Shown here: one piece after another, positions 1 through 6,935 of the stretch
How positions within the stretch are numbered: the first letter of the stretch is position 1
Layout of the letters: each line of letters begins with the position of its first letter
Source: Deltaproteobacteria bacterium
GTDB taxonomy: Bacteria > Desulfobacterota > DSM-4660 > Desulfatiglandales > Desulfatiglandaceae
Length of the DNA: 11,573 nt
Assembly (NCBI GenBank): GCA_029932035.1
Contig: JAOZQV010000085.1
Location: forward strand, 1-11,573
Direction of reading: 5' to 3'
Notes under the pieces: model-generated
Seen by the model: only the letters and a program-made list of their open reading frames with translations
Told to the model about the DNA's origin: nothing
Databases searched by the model: none
Translations under genes and position numbers: made by a program

Positions 1-134
1 TTTCGATGGACATAAAGCTCTCCTTCGTCAATCATTATAGTTTAGCGGCCAGAACATAATATTATCCGACAGTTTTGCCGGGTGGAATGTGATATTGTAA
101 TGCAAAAAGCAACACAAAACAACAAAAAAACCGC

Positions 135-164
135 TTGCATAGAGCTACTACTGTTTGCTATCAT
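135..164 (+). promoter_or_regulatory. Candidate sigma-70-like promoter for the integrase
   Basis: TTGCAT at 135-140 and TATCAT at 159-164 are separated by 18 bases and lie 42 bases or more before the integrase ATG. The -10 box matches the consensus at 5 of 6 positions but the -35 box only at 3 of 6, so this is a weak call. No LexA-type CTGT-N8-ACAG box overlaps it, so SOS control of the kind known for some integron integrases is not supported. Confidence 0.25.
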
Positions 165-206
165 CGGTGTAAGATATTGGTGATATACGACACGGAGGTG
201 TAGGAT

Positions 207-1619
207 ATGAATGATAGCCAACAGTTGAAACGGGGACCAGTCGCTCTTTTTAATCCCAATCCGAATTGGCCCTCGGGGTATTTCCAGGTGCTCGAAGAGC
301 TTGGGGTGGACGTGCGGCGTCAACCTTTCTATGCGCATTGGGTGCGCCGGTTCTTCAACCGTCAACAAAAGAGGAAATCGCGTCGAGACCTTGGCCGAGG
401 GGAAATCGAGGCATTTATTCAAGTTCTGGCCGCTCAAGACGGTGTTGCGGACTGGCAGATCGTCCAGGCCAGGGATGCTTTGGAAATCTATTACGAACAA
501 TTTCGCGGTATAGCACTCGAACCTGAGGGGTGGGTAGGTACCCGTGTCGTGGGAGGGCCGGCCACGCCCAAACCGGTCGACCGGATTCCGGCCTCTCGTG
601 TGCACGTGAAGTCTACGTCCGTCACAGAGCCCCGGAGGCGCCAGTCGGCCCGGAAAGTCGACTTGGGTGAGTTGGAGAAAGCAGTCCGTGTGGTCTTGCG
701 CACGGAACACTATGCTCTGAAAACTGAAAAGGCCTACCTGCAATGGATCAGGCGCTTTGTCAGTTATCACAACGGCAAGCGCCCTTCCAGTATGGGCGGT
801 CCTGAAATCCACCAATTCCTCAGTCACCTCGCATTGAAAGACCTTGTCGCAGCCAGCACGCAGAACCAGGCACTGAATGCCGTTGTGTTTCTTTACCGCA
901 AGGTACTGAAAAAAGATCTTGGAGATTTCAGTGATTTTCCGCGTGCGCGCCGTCCGAAACGGCTTCCTATCGTACTCAGCCGCCAGGAGGTGCAGGCGCT
1001 GTTGTCCGGAATGGATGGTGCGGAAGGCTTGATTGCAAGGTTGCTTTACGGCACCGGGATGCGGGTCACTGAAGCTCTGCGGCTTCGGGTGCAGGATTTG
1101 GCGTTTGACCGTAACGAGATCATGGTGAGGTCCGGGAAAGGGGATAAAGATCGGAGGGTGCCCTTCCCCGCATCCCTTAAAAGTGAACTGTACCAACATC
1201 TGGACGGCCGGCGACACCAGTATGAAGAGGACCGGAAGAACGGGATGCACGAAGTCGAATTGCCGAATGCTTTGAAACGGAAGTATCCCAACGCGCCCTA
1301 CGAGTGGAAATGGCAATTCATTTTTGCCGGCCACGATTATTCCGTAGACCCGCGCAGCGGTGCCCGGAGGCGGCATCACCTGCACGAGGTTCGGGTGCAG
1401 CGGGCAGTCAAAAGGGCCGCAACCAACGCGGAAATCACGGCTCACGCTACCCCGCACACGCTTCGTCATTGCTTTGCAACCCATCTGTTGGAGGCAGGGC
1501 AAGACATCCGTACGGTGCAGGAACTCCTCGGCCATGCAGACGTCAGCACCACGATGATCTACACCCACGTGCTCAACAAGGGGCCCATGGGCGTCGTCAG
1601 TCCGTTGGACACCCTGTGA
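207..1619 (+). CDS. Integron-type tyrosine recombinase (IntI family) with duplicated core-binding domain
   Basis: Site-specific recombinase expected to act on integron attachment sites through a 3'-phosphotyrosine intermediate. The C-terminal catalytic domain (about 253-470) has the full tyrosine-recombinase set: R286 in GTGMRVTEALRL, K311 in the beta-hairpin GKGDKDRR, H417 and R420 in PHTLRH, H443 in LGHADVSTT and nucleophile Y452 in IYTHV. Between the Arg and His motifs, residues about 345-375 (PNALKRKYPNAPYEWKWQF) form the extra patch that marks IntI proteins among tyrosine recombinases. At 470 residues it is well over 100 longer than IntI1. The extra length is an N-terminal region (about 40-100) that resembles the usual core-binding domain (about 175-233), joined to it by a linker rich in Pro, Arg and Ser. 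The start is supported by GGAGG at 194-198, 8 bases before ATG. The gene is visibly more GC-rich than its right-hand neighbours, consistent with separate ancestry. The family call is firm. Whether it serves a real cassette array cannot be seen here. Confidence 0.93.
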   Translation: MNDSQQLKRGPVALFNPNPNWPSGYFQVLEELGVDVRRQPFYAHWVRRFFNRQQKRKSRRDLGRGEIEAFIQVLAAQDGVADWQIVQARDALEIYYEQFRGIALEPEGWVGTRVVGGPATPKPVDRIPASRVHVKSTSVTEPRRRQSARKVDLGELEKAVRVVLRTEHYALKTEKAYLQWIRRFVSYHNGKRPSSMGGPEIHQFLSHLALKDLVAASTQNQALNAVVFLYRKVLKKDLGDFSDFPRARRPKRLPIVLSRQEVQALLSGMDGAEGLIARLLYGTGMRVTEALRLRVQDLAFDRNEIMVRSGKGDKDRRVPFPASLKSELYQHLDGRRHQYEEDRKNGMHEVELPNALKRKYPNAPYEWKWQFIFAGHDYSVDPRSGARRRHHLHEVRVQRAVKRAATNAEITAHATPHTLRHCFATHLLEAGQDIRTVQELLGHADVSTTMIYTHVLNKGPMGVVSPLDTL

Positions 1620-1816
1620 GGGGTGTGCCAGGCACCGGCCAACCAGGCCGACGACCATTGCGGAGAACGCACAGAGATTTCCGGCTTTGTTGACTCTGCG
1701 TATTTTTCGTCTGTTGTGGAGTCTTTCAGCTTTGCGTTTTAGGGATGGATCTCGCAATTGTCCTCCCAGAAAGGCGCCGACCTCTGTTAAAGAATCATGC
1801 ACGTTTGATATGGCCG

Positions 1817-1880
1817 CCCCGGTTAAATAAGTGCAAAAGAGATTTAACCCCGGTTAAATAAAGGCAAAAGCGGATTTAAC
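1817..1880. repeat. Tandem pair of 31-base repeats with inverted GTTAAAT/ATTTAAC arms
   Basis: Two near-identical copies stand head to tail, at 1817-1847 and 1848-1880, offset by 31 bases with one indel and a few substitutions. Each copy is also an inverted repeat: GGTTAAAT (1821-1828) with ATTTAACC (1842-1849), and GTTAAAT (1853-1859) with ATTTAAC (1874-1880). Loops are 13 and 14 bases and contain a shared GCAAAAG. The heptamers fit the GTTRRRY/RYYYAAC consensus of integron recombination cores. However, the order within each copy is the reverse of an attC site and the spacing is much too short. The pair lies about 200 bases downstream of the integrase stop. It could be an integrase-binding site, a regulator operator, or an unrelated repeat. 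Confidence 0.7.
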
Positions 1881-2087
1881 TGGGTAAACTGCGCAAACAA
1901 AAAAGCGCCCCAGAGGAATAGGCTCCGCATTCCACAGGGCAGGCAAAAATCACAAAAAATCAAATTGGCACGGTATAAACTCAAAGGGTTATGGGCCGGA
2001 AAAGTTTGATCTCAGACTTTTTCGAACGTATCAAGATTTAAAATCCATGACTTTGTGATGAAGATTTTCGCTCCCAACAGGAAAAAT

Positions 2088-2104
2088 AGCTCCTGTTAGG
2101 AGCT
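2088..2104. repeat. Perfect 7-bp hairpin
   Basis: AGCTCCT (2088-2094) and AGGAGCT (2098-2104) pair perfectly around the loop GTT. No U-run follows on either strand, so it is not a standard intrinsic terminator. Confidence 0.6.
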
Positions 2105-2138
2105 GGTAGGGCTGAGTTTGAGGTGATACTCCATAGGG

Positions 2139-2171
2139 ACCTCTGGATGAAAGGTTCAAGGGTTCAGAGGT
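2139..2171. repeat. 7-bp inverted repeat enclosing a GGTTCA direct repeat
   Basis: ACCTCTG (2139-2145) and CAGAGGT (2165-2171) are perfect complements about 19 bases apart. The interior contains GGTTCA twice (from 2153 and 2161). It resembles short dispersed intergenic repeats rather than a regulatory site of any known gene. Confidence 0.45.
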
Positions 2172-2182
2172 TAATGATTGGG

Positions 2183-2209
2183 GACTTTACTGAAAATTAA
2201 GGTAAAGTC
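2183..2209. repeat. 8-bp perfect inverted repeat downstream of the hydrolase
   Basis: GACTTTAC (2183-2190) and GTAAAGTC (2202-2209) flank an 11-base loop, about 40 bases beyond the hydrolase stop. On the - strand the stem is followed by CCCC rather than a T-run, so a rho-independent terminator is not supported. It could still protect the transcript's 3' end. Confidence 0.45.
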
Positions 2210-2251
2210 AAGAAAAATCGCTCTTATTGACTTTTTAAGTGTGGGAGGCCA

Positions 2252-3022
2252 TCATGCGTGTAGAATAAAATCGAGTACACAATCGTTAAAGGCCTTGTGG
2301 TTTTCAATCATAACCATATGTCCTGCAGAGGGTACTATTTCAAGCCTGCTTCCCGAGATAGATGCATTCAGTTTTTTGGAAAGGGAAGGGGGCGTTAGCT
2401 TATCCTCATCGCCGCAGAGGATTAGACATGGGAGTTTGATTGCCCCCACCTCGTCTCGCACGTCAAACCGGTTGCATGCGGAGAAATCGCCATAAACCAC
2501 GTTTGATCCTGCCTCTTTCATCAATTTAGCGCCTTCTTTTATGAGTAAGCTATCTGCGTCGGATGCGTATGCAAACCCTATAAGCGTGTCGACGGTTTTT
2601 TCGAAATTTTCCCGCAGGCCTTCCAAGAACATGGGCGCTACCTGGAGCCGGGGGCCTGTACCCACTAAGATTATTCCTTTTATTAAATCGGGTTCCAGCA
2701 GGGCCGCCTTTTGGACTATGGCGCCGCCCATGGAATGGCCCATTAGAAAGGGAGGCTCACTAAAAATGGCTCTGAGGCCTTTAATCAGCCATTCTGCATA
2801 TCCGTCTAAATCTGATTCGGGTTCACCTATGCTCTCCCCGTAGCCTGGCAGGTCTAAGGCTAAGGTGTTGAGAGTCCCTTTCAGTAGCTGGGTCTGGGTC
2901 TGCCAGACCTGGGAATGTCCCCCTGCCCCATGGATCATAACAAGGGTCGGCCGATCCTCCTTGAAATCCTCTGAACCGGTTTTAAACCCGATTCCCATGC
3001 TCTTCAATTCTTGGGTAATCAT
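2252..3022 (-). CDS. Alpha/beta hydrolase, serine-hydrolase fold, substrate unknown
   Basis: A compact 256-residue alpha/beta hydrolase with no signal peptide or membrane segment, so cytoplasmic. Visible motifs in order: the oxyanion-hole loop HGAGG at 31-35, the nucleophile elbow GHSMGG with Ser97, the acidic residue in GDEDKLTPP (probably Asp207), and His235 in SAGHMVMIE. The triad is complete, so the enzyme should be active, probably on an ester, thioester or other acyl bond. This fold covers esterases, haloperoxidase-like enzymes, C-C hydrolases and MenH/BioH-type enzymes, so the substrate cannot be read from sequence. The start has AGGAG 8 bases upstream on the - strand. It lies on the same strand as the fabH-like gene and ppsA but is separated from fabH by 272 bases mostly filled by a MITE-like element. 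It could therefore be the last gene of that operon or an independent unit. A role in acyl metabolism next to a ketoacyl synthase is only a guess. Confidence 0.9.
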   Translation of the reverse strand: MITQELKSMGIGFKTGSEDFKEDRPTLVMIHGAGGHSQVWQTQTQLLKGTLNTLALDLPGYGESIGEPESDLDGYAEWLIKGLRAIFSEPPFLMGHSMGGAIVQKAALLEPDLIKGIILVGTGPRLQVAPMFLEGLRENFEKTVDTLIGFAYASDADSLLIKEGAKLMKEAGSNVVYGDFSACNRFDVRDEVGAIKLPCLILCGDEDKLTPPSLSKKLNASISGSRLEIVPSAGHMVMIENHKAFNDCVLDFILHA

Positions 3023-3055
3023 TCCTTATACTCCTACGCCGGATAAACCGGGAAA

Positions 3056-3295
3056 GTGCCTAAAGTGAGCTAAAATGCCTAAAATGCCTAAAGTTATCGA
3101 TCAGGCCCTTGTATTGGCGACTTTTGCTGTATCTCTTTGACAGACAGGGCAGTCAAATTCCTTGACTACATATTACCCGAGTCCCTCGGGCTGATTTGTC
3201 GCGCAGGTCTTGTGAAAACAATCCCTCATAAAAATTTACGAAGTTCCTTAACTTTAGGCGCTTCAAATTTTAGGCATTTTAGGCACTTTAAGCAC
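3056..3295. mobile_element. MITE-like element with long imperfect terminal inverted repeats
   Basis: The left arm (3056-3095) and the complement of the right arm (3250-3295) align over about 40 bases with a few mismatches and a 6-base insertion. Both start GTGC-TAAAGTG, run through repeated TGCCTAAAAT units and end GCCTAAAGTT. The interior of about 150 bases encodes no protein and contains a perfect 6-bp hairpin (CCCGAG 3176-3181 with CTCGGG 3185-3190). The right arm overlaps the last base of the fabH-like stop codon, so the element abuts that gene exactly. Size, arm symmetry and lack of coding content fit a non-autonomous miniature element or a folded RNA repeat. No clear target-site duplication is seen. 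Confidence 0.65.
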
Positions 3296-4287
3296 TAACT
3301 CCACCTTATCAGCGCGCTGCCCCAAGTCAAGCCTCCGCCAAAGACCGGAAGACAGATCAGGTCATTCTTCTTGATGCTCCCGTCTCGGACAGCCTCGTCT
3401 AAGGCAATGGCACAGGAGGCAGAAGAGATATTGCCGTATTTGTCAAGTGTAACATAGAATTTATCCATGGAGATCTTCAGGATCTTGGCCATGGACTGAA
3501 ACATCCGCAGATTTGCCTGGTGTGGGATAAACCAGTCGATCTCCTCCACCGCTACGTTGTTAAAGCTGGCAGCCTCCTTGATGGAATCCACAAAATGTCT
3601 TACCGCCACCCTGAAACTGGCATTGGCTTCAATCAGTTGCAGGACATGAAGTTTCTTGTCCACGCTCTCATGAGATATCGGTGTGGTCTTGGAACCGCCT
3701 CCAGGCATCAACAGATCCTGCCCGTTGACACCATCCGTATGCAGATGGGTGGACAAAATCTCTGGACCGTTCTGGCCCAAGGCCAATATGGCGGCGCCTG
3801 CGCCATCCCCCCACAGTATGCAGGATGTTCGATCGGTCCAGTCGAGAGTGCGGGTCATGATTTCTGAAGCCACCACAAGGATGAGCTTAGCAGCCCCGGT
3901 CCTTAGATATTGTTCCGCCACGTTAAGCGCAAAGATAAAACCGGAACAGGCGGCGGATATGTCAAACGTGATGGCCTGGGGGGCATCAAGTTTAGCCTGA
4001 AGCCAGTTGGCAGCGGAAGGGCAGCAAGTGTCAGGCGTAATGGTGGCCACGATAATAAGATCAAGGTCTTTGGCCTTTATTCCGACCGTATCAAAGGACT
4101 TGAGCGCTGCTTCATAAGCGAGATCTGAGGTGGTGACTTCCGGGTCTGCTATCCTTCGTTCTCTGACGCCGGTTCGCTGGACAACCCATTCATCGGTAGT
4201 GTCCAGGCCCATTTTCTGCAAATCAAAATTGGACAGAACCTTTGGTGGCACAAAAGAACCTGTCCCCAAGATCCTCACTGGGTCCAT
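3295..4287 (-). CDS. fabH: Beta-ketoacyl-ACP synthase III (FabH family)
   Basis: Condensing enzyme that starts fatty-acid chains by joining an acyl-CoA primer to malonyl-ACP in the cytoplasm. At 330 residues it has the usual FabH length. The Cys-His-Asn triad is complete: Cys114 in DISAACSGFIFAL, His256 in WFIPHQANLRM and Asn286 in DKYGNISSAS. The N-terminal ILGTGSFVPP, TDEWVVQRTGVRERR and the C-terminal FGGGLTWGSALIRW are family signatures. The region just before the second half (IEANASFRVAVRHFVD) departs from the usual GREVFKFAVR-like segment, so the primer or acyl partner may differ from the standard enzyme. It starts only 3 bases after the ppsA stop, with AAGGA inside the ppsA end as ribosome binding site, so the two are almost certainly co-transcribed and probably translationally coupled. 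FabH-like paralogues in polyketide, alkene or quinolone pathways share this triad, so a specialised role is possible, but no such partner genes are seen. Confidence 0.92.
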   Translation of the reverse strand: MDPVRILGTGSFVPPKVLSNFDLQKMGLDTTDEWVVQRTGVRERRIADPEVTTSDLAYEAALKSFDTVGIKAKDLDLIIVATITPDTCCPSAANWLQAKLDAPQAITFDISAACSGFIFALNVAEQYLRTGAAKLILVVASEIMTRTLDWTDRTSCILWGDGAGAAILALGQNGPEILSTHLHTDGVNGQDLLMPGGGSKTTPISHESVDKKLHVLQLIEANASFRVAVRHFVDSIKEAASFNNVAVEEIDWFIPHQANLRMFQSMAKILKISMDKFYVTLDKYGNISSASCAIALDEAVRDGSIKKNDLICLPVFGGGLTWGSALIRWS

Positions 4288-4290
4288 CTC

Positions 4291-6786
4291 TTATTCCTTC
4301 TCCAAATTGATGCCCAATTCCTTTTCCTTTTTCGCAATTGCCAGGCGGGTCTTGATAACGGTATCAGGTATGAGGCTCATGGAATCAATACCGCATTCAA
4401 CTAAAAATTCCGCAAAATCTGGAAAATCGCTGGGGCCCTGCCCGCAGATCCCGATCTTTTTACCTTTTTTCTTGGCAACGTCAATCACCTGTTGAATTAA
4501 TCGCTTTACAGCATCGTTTCTCTCATCGTAGATATGGGCTACGAGAGAGGAATCCCGGTCGAGACCGAGGGCCAACTGGGTCAGGTCGTTGGAGCCTATG
4601 GAAAAGCCATCGAATATTTCCGCGAACTGATCTGCGCAGATCACATTGCTGGGGATTTCGCACATGACGTATATCTCGAGATCATCCTCCCCCTGGACAA
4701 GACCGAACTTCTTCATGAGCTCGATGACCTTCTTCCCCTCCTCCGGGGTCCTGCAAAATGGAATCATGGCCTTTATGTTTGTAAGACCCATCTCGCTGCG
4801 GGCCTTGTGGAGTGCGATACATTCCATCTCAAAGGCCGGCATAAAGTCCTTATCATAATAACGGGAGGCCCCCCTCCATCCGATCATGGGGTTGCTCTCG
4901 CTGGGTTCGTACAGGTACCCGCCGAGGAGGTTCTCATACTCATTGGTCTTGAAATCAGACATCCGGACTATGACATCATTGGGATAGAACGCTGCGGCGA
5001 TACGGCCAACCCCTTCTGAAAGTTTGTCAATAAAAAACTGCCTTTTGTTCTGGTAAACAGCTGTTATTTCGTCTATTTTGTAAACAACACCTGCGATTTT
5101 TTGATCGGTCTTGGCCTTTTCCCTCAGTTTGTCATAATCCAGCAGGGCAAGGGGATGTATGCCGATGTGTGAGTTTATAATGAACTCTTCCCTGGCCAGG
5201 CCCACGCCTTCATTTGGGAGCATCGCCTGGGAAAAGGCCTTTTCCGGCATCCCCACGTTCATCATTATCTTGGTTTGCGTCCGGGGGATGTCCTCTAAAT
5301 TGAACTGTTGCAGCTCATACTCTAACATGCCTTCATAAACATGACCTGTCTCTCCCTCACAGCATGAGACAGTGATCTCCTGCCCTGACTCGATCAGTTC
5401 GTCACCATTCCCCGTGCCTATAACACATGGAATGCCGAGCTCTCGGGAAATGATAGCCGCATGACACGTCCGTCCCCCCTTATTGGTGACAATTGCAGAT
5501 GCGATCTTCATGATAGGTTCCCAGTCAGGATCGGTCATGCTGGTCACCAGGACCTGGTCCGGTTGGAATTTGTCCATCTCTAAAGTTGATTGAATTATAT
5601 TGGCTATACCCTGGCCAACCTTGCTGCCCACGGCTATTCCGCTGACAAGGAGTTCCCCTGTCTCGAGAAGTTTGTAGTTCTCGTAGGTGTTTGTGTCTCT
5701 CTGAGAGTGAATGGTCTCTGGCCTTGCCTGGACAATATAGAGATCTCCTGTCCCCACATTGACACCATCTCCATCCTTGGCCCATTCAATATCCATCGGC
5801 TTGAAAGATCCGGCCTCATTGCTGTAGTGCTCTTCGATAATGCACGCCCATTCTGCTAATTTCAGGATCTCATCATCATCTAAGACGTACCGATGTCTTT
5901 CATCTAAGGTGGTAGGAACATTCTTGACCGTGGCGTCATCTTCCATGGAGTAGACCATTTTGATGTCCCGGTCTCCCGCGCTACGGCCGATAATGGACCG
6001 TTTGCCCATCTTTAGGGTAGGCTTAAACACATAGAACTCATCAGGATTGACAGCGCCCTGTACGACATTCTCACCTAAGCCATAGGCAGCGGTGATGAAA
6101 GCCGCATCCTTAAACCCGGTTTCTGTGTCGATGGAAAACATGACCCCCGAATAGGCTGAATCGCTCCTCACCATCTTCTGGACTGCAATGGAAAGGGAAA
6201 CCTCAAACTGGCCAAAGCCTTTGTCGTGACGGTAAGAAATGGCGCGGTTGGTAAATAGGCTGGCAAAACACTTCCTGCAGGCGTCTATCACGCTCCTTCT
6301 CCCGCGAATATTCAAGAAAGTATCCTGCTGACCAGCAAAGGAGGCATCCGGGAGGTCTTCGGCTGTGGCCGACGAGCGGATCGCCACATCCACATTGTTA
6401 AGGCCATGATCAGCGCCCCCTTTCTCGGTGAACTCTGCCCCTAATTTGTCATAGGCGGTGTAGATTGCCTGGGTCAGGTCAGGAGGGATTTCTGCATGTG
6501 TGATGATTTCTCTGACCTCTCTACCCTTGGCCATGAGGTTGTTGAGGTCATGAGTATCCAGACCCTTGAGGACCTTCTTAATCTCCTCTTCGATCCCGGC
6601 ATATTTCAGGAAGTAGCGGTAGGCATAGGCAGTAATGGCAAAACCGTTAGGAACTTTTATCCCTTTGCTCACGAGTTTCTGATACATCTCTCCAAGAGAA
6701 GCGTTTTTACCACCGACTAAAGGAACATCATCTATGCCAACTTCAGCAAACCAGAGAATGAATTGTTTCTTGTTGTCCTCTGCCAT
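4291..6786 (-). CDS. ppsA: Phosphoenolpyruvate synthase (pyruvate, water dikinase)
   Basis: Makes phosphoenolpyruvate from pyruvate and ATP, releasing AMP and phosphate, as the first step of gluconeogenesis from C2/C3 compounds. The 831-residue protein shows the three domains in order. The N-terminal ATP-grasp nucleotide-binding domain (about 1-360) has VGGKNASLGEMY, VAIRSSATAEDLPDASFAGQQDT and a closing IVQARPET. The phosphohistidine swivel domain has KGGRTCHAAIISRELGIPCV with His442. The PEP/pyruvate-binding TIM barrel (about 500-820) has GWRGASRYYD, SIGSNDLTQL and catalytic Cys781 in GICGQGPSD. It is slightly longer than E. coli PpsA. The start at 6786 is preferred because a perfect AAGGAGG lies 6 bases upstream (6793-6799). 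A start 15 codons further out would add the basic stretch KQHSEKRRKK and lacks such a site. It is the first gene of a leftward unit with the fabH-like gene 3 bases downstream. In an autotroph or acid-oxidising anaerobe this enzyme feeds biosynthesis. Confidence 0.96.
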   Translation of the reverse strand: MAEDNKKQFILWFAEVGIDDVPLVGGKNASLGEMYQKLVSKGIKVPNGFAITAYAYRYFLKYAGIEEEIKKVLKGLDTHDLNNLMAKGREVREIITHAEIPPDLTQAIYTAYDKLGAEFTEKGGADHGLNNVDVAIRSSATAEDLPDASFAGQQDTFLNIRGRRSVIDACRKCFASLFTNRAISYRHDKGFGQFEVSLSIAVQKMVRSDSAYSGVMFSIDTETGFKDAAFITAAYGLGENVVQGAVNPDEFYVFKPTLKMGKRSIIGRSAGDRDIKMVYSMEDDATVKNVPTTLDERHRYVLDDDEILKLAEWACIIEEHYSNEAGSFKPMDIEWAKDGDGVNVGTGDLYIVQARPETIHSQRDTNTYENYKLLETGELLVSGIAVGSKVGQGIANIIQSTLEMDKFQPDQVLVTSMTDPDWEPIMKIASAIVTNKGGRTCHAAIISRELGIPCVIGTGNGDELIESGQEITVSCCEGETGHVYEGMLEYELQQFNLEDIPRTQTKIMMNVGMPEKAFSQAMLPNEGVGLAREEFIINSHIGIHPLALLDYDKLREKAKTDQKIAGVVYKIDEITAVYQNKRQFFIDKLSEGVGRIAAAFYPNDVIVRMSDFKTNEYENLLGGYLYEPSESNPMIGWRGASRYYDKDFMPAFEMECIALHKARSEMGLTNIKAMIPFCRTPEEGKKVIELMKKFGLVQGEDDLEIYVMCEIPSNVICADQFAEIFDGFSIGSNDLTQLALGLDRDSSLVAHIYDERNDAVKRLIQQVIDVAKKKGKKIGICGQGPSDFPDFAEFLVECGIDSMSLIPDTVIKTRLAIAKKEKELGINLEKE

Positions 6787-6792
6787 CTTCTT

Positions 6793-6799
6793 CCTCCTT
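6793..6799 (-). promoter_or_regulatory. Shine-Dalgarno site fixing the ppsA start
   Basis: AAGGAGG on the - strand, 6 bases before ATG at 6786. It is the strongest ribosome binding site in the window and decides between the two in-frame ATG codons at 6786 and 6831. Confidence 0.85.
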
Positions 6800-6860
6800 T
6801 TTTCTGAGTGCTGCTTGGTTGTCAGTGCCAAACCTCTTTTTTTTAACTTTAAAATTTAGC

Positions 6861-6889
6861 ACTATATTGTATTTGTTGTCAATCGACAA
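6861..6889 (-). promoter_or_regulatory. Candidate ppsA promoter with overlapping palindrome
   Basis: On the - strand TTGTCG (6889-6884) and TATAGT (6866-6861) are 17 bases apart and match sigma-70 consensus at 4 and 5 of 6 positions, leaving a leader of about 65 bases. The palindrome TTGTC-AATC-GACAA (6876-6889) covers the -35 box and lies between the divergent ppsA and cysteine desulfurase genes, where a regulator could affect both. This is inferred from pattern alone. Confidence 0.35.
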
Positions 6890-6935
6890 AATATATTCTA
6901 CAAAGATGGGCACAAACGAAAATGAGGTGATTTCA

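Larger units (their letters stand above)
1620..2251. other. 632-base gene-free region between integrase and hydrolase
   Basis: No open reading frame here has a ribosome binding site and recognisable protein. The first 180 bases are GC-rich like the integrase; the rest becomes A/T-rich. Besides the tandem heptamer repeat at 1817-1880 it holds three separate inverted repeats (2088-2104, 2139-2171, 2183-2209). At 1660-1676 is a short stretch whose complement resembles the CTCTGTG/TTCTC core of the dispersed repeats near priA. The segment at 2019-2038 (starting GACTTTTT and ending ATCAAG) loosely resembles the terminal repeat of the element at 11322-11457. The region looks like an accumulation zone for small repeats between an acquired segment and the chromosomal backbone. 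Confidence 0.6.

Noticed and set aside
1..206. LexA-type SOS box or attI core before the integrase
   Set aside because: No CTGT-N8-ACAG and no GTTRRRY heptamer is present in this stretch.
42..1802. A 586-codon open reading frame on the - strand running the whole length of the integrase
   Set aside because: It is antisense to a complete integrase gene, has no recognisable domain, and its low-complexity runs follow from the integrase's GC-rich codons. It is a shadow frame.
1842..1859. ATTTAAC followed by GTTAAAT as a possible attC site
   Set aside because: The order RYYYAAC then GTTRRRY is right, but only 4 bases separate them. attC sites need tens of bases with inner L boxes, and no further matching heptamer is found to the right.
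2183..2209. Hairpin as a rho-independent terminator for the hydrolase
   Set aside because: The stem is AT-rich and followed by C residues on the - strand, with no U-run.
3056..3095. The TGCCTAAAAT-like repeats as a CRISPR array or iteron origin
   Set aside because: Units are only about 9-10 bases, have no spacers and recur in inverted form at the other end of the same gap, which fits terminal repeats instead.
6787..6831. An upstream ATG giving an 846-residue PpsA
   Set aside because: The added 15 residues are unlike the family N-terminus, while the internal ATG at 6786 has a perfect AAGGAGG at proper distance.
6819..6935. Longer cysteine desulfurase forms starting at 6819 or 6906
   Set aside because: They read through A/T-rich promoter DNA and lack ribosome sites; the ATG at 6936 has GAGGTG and gives the normal family N-terminus.
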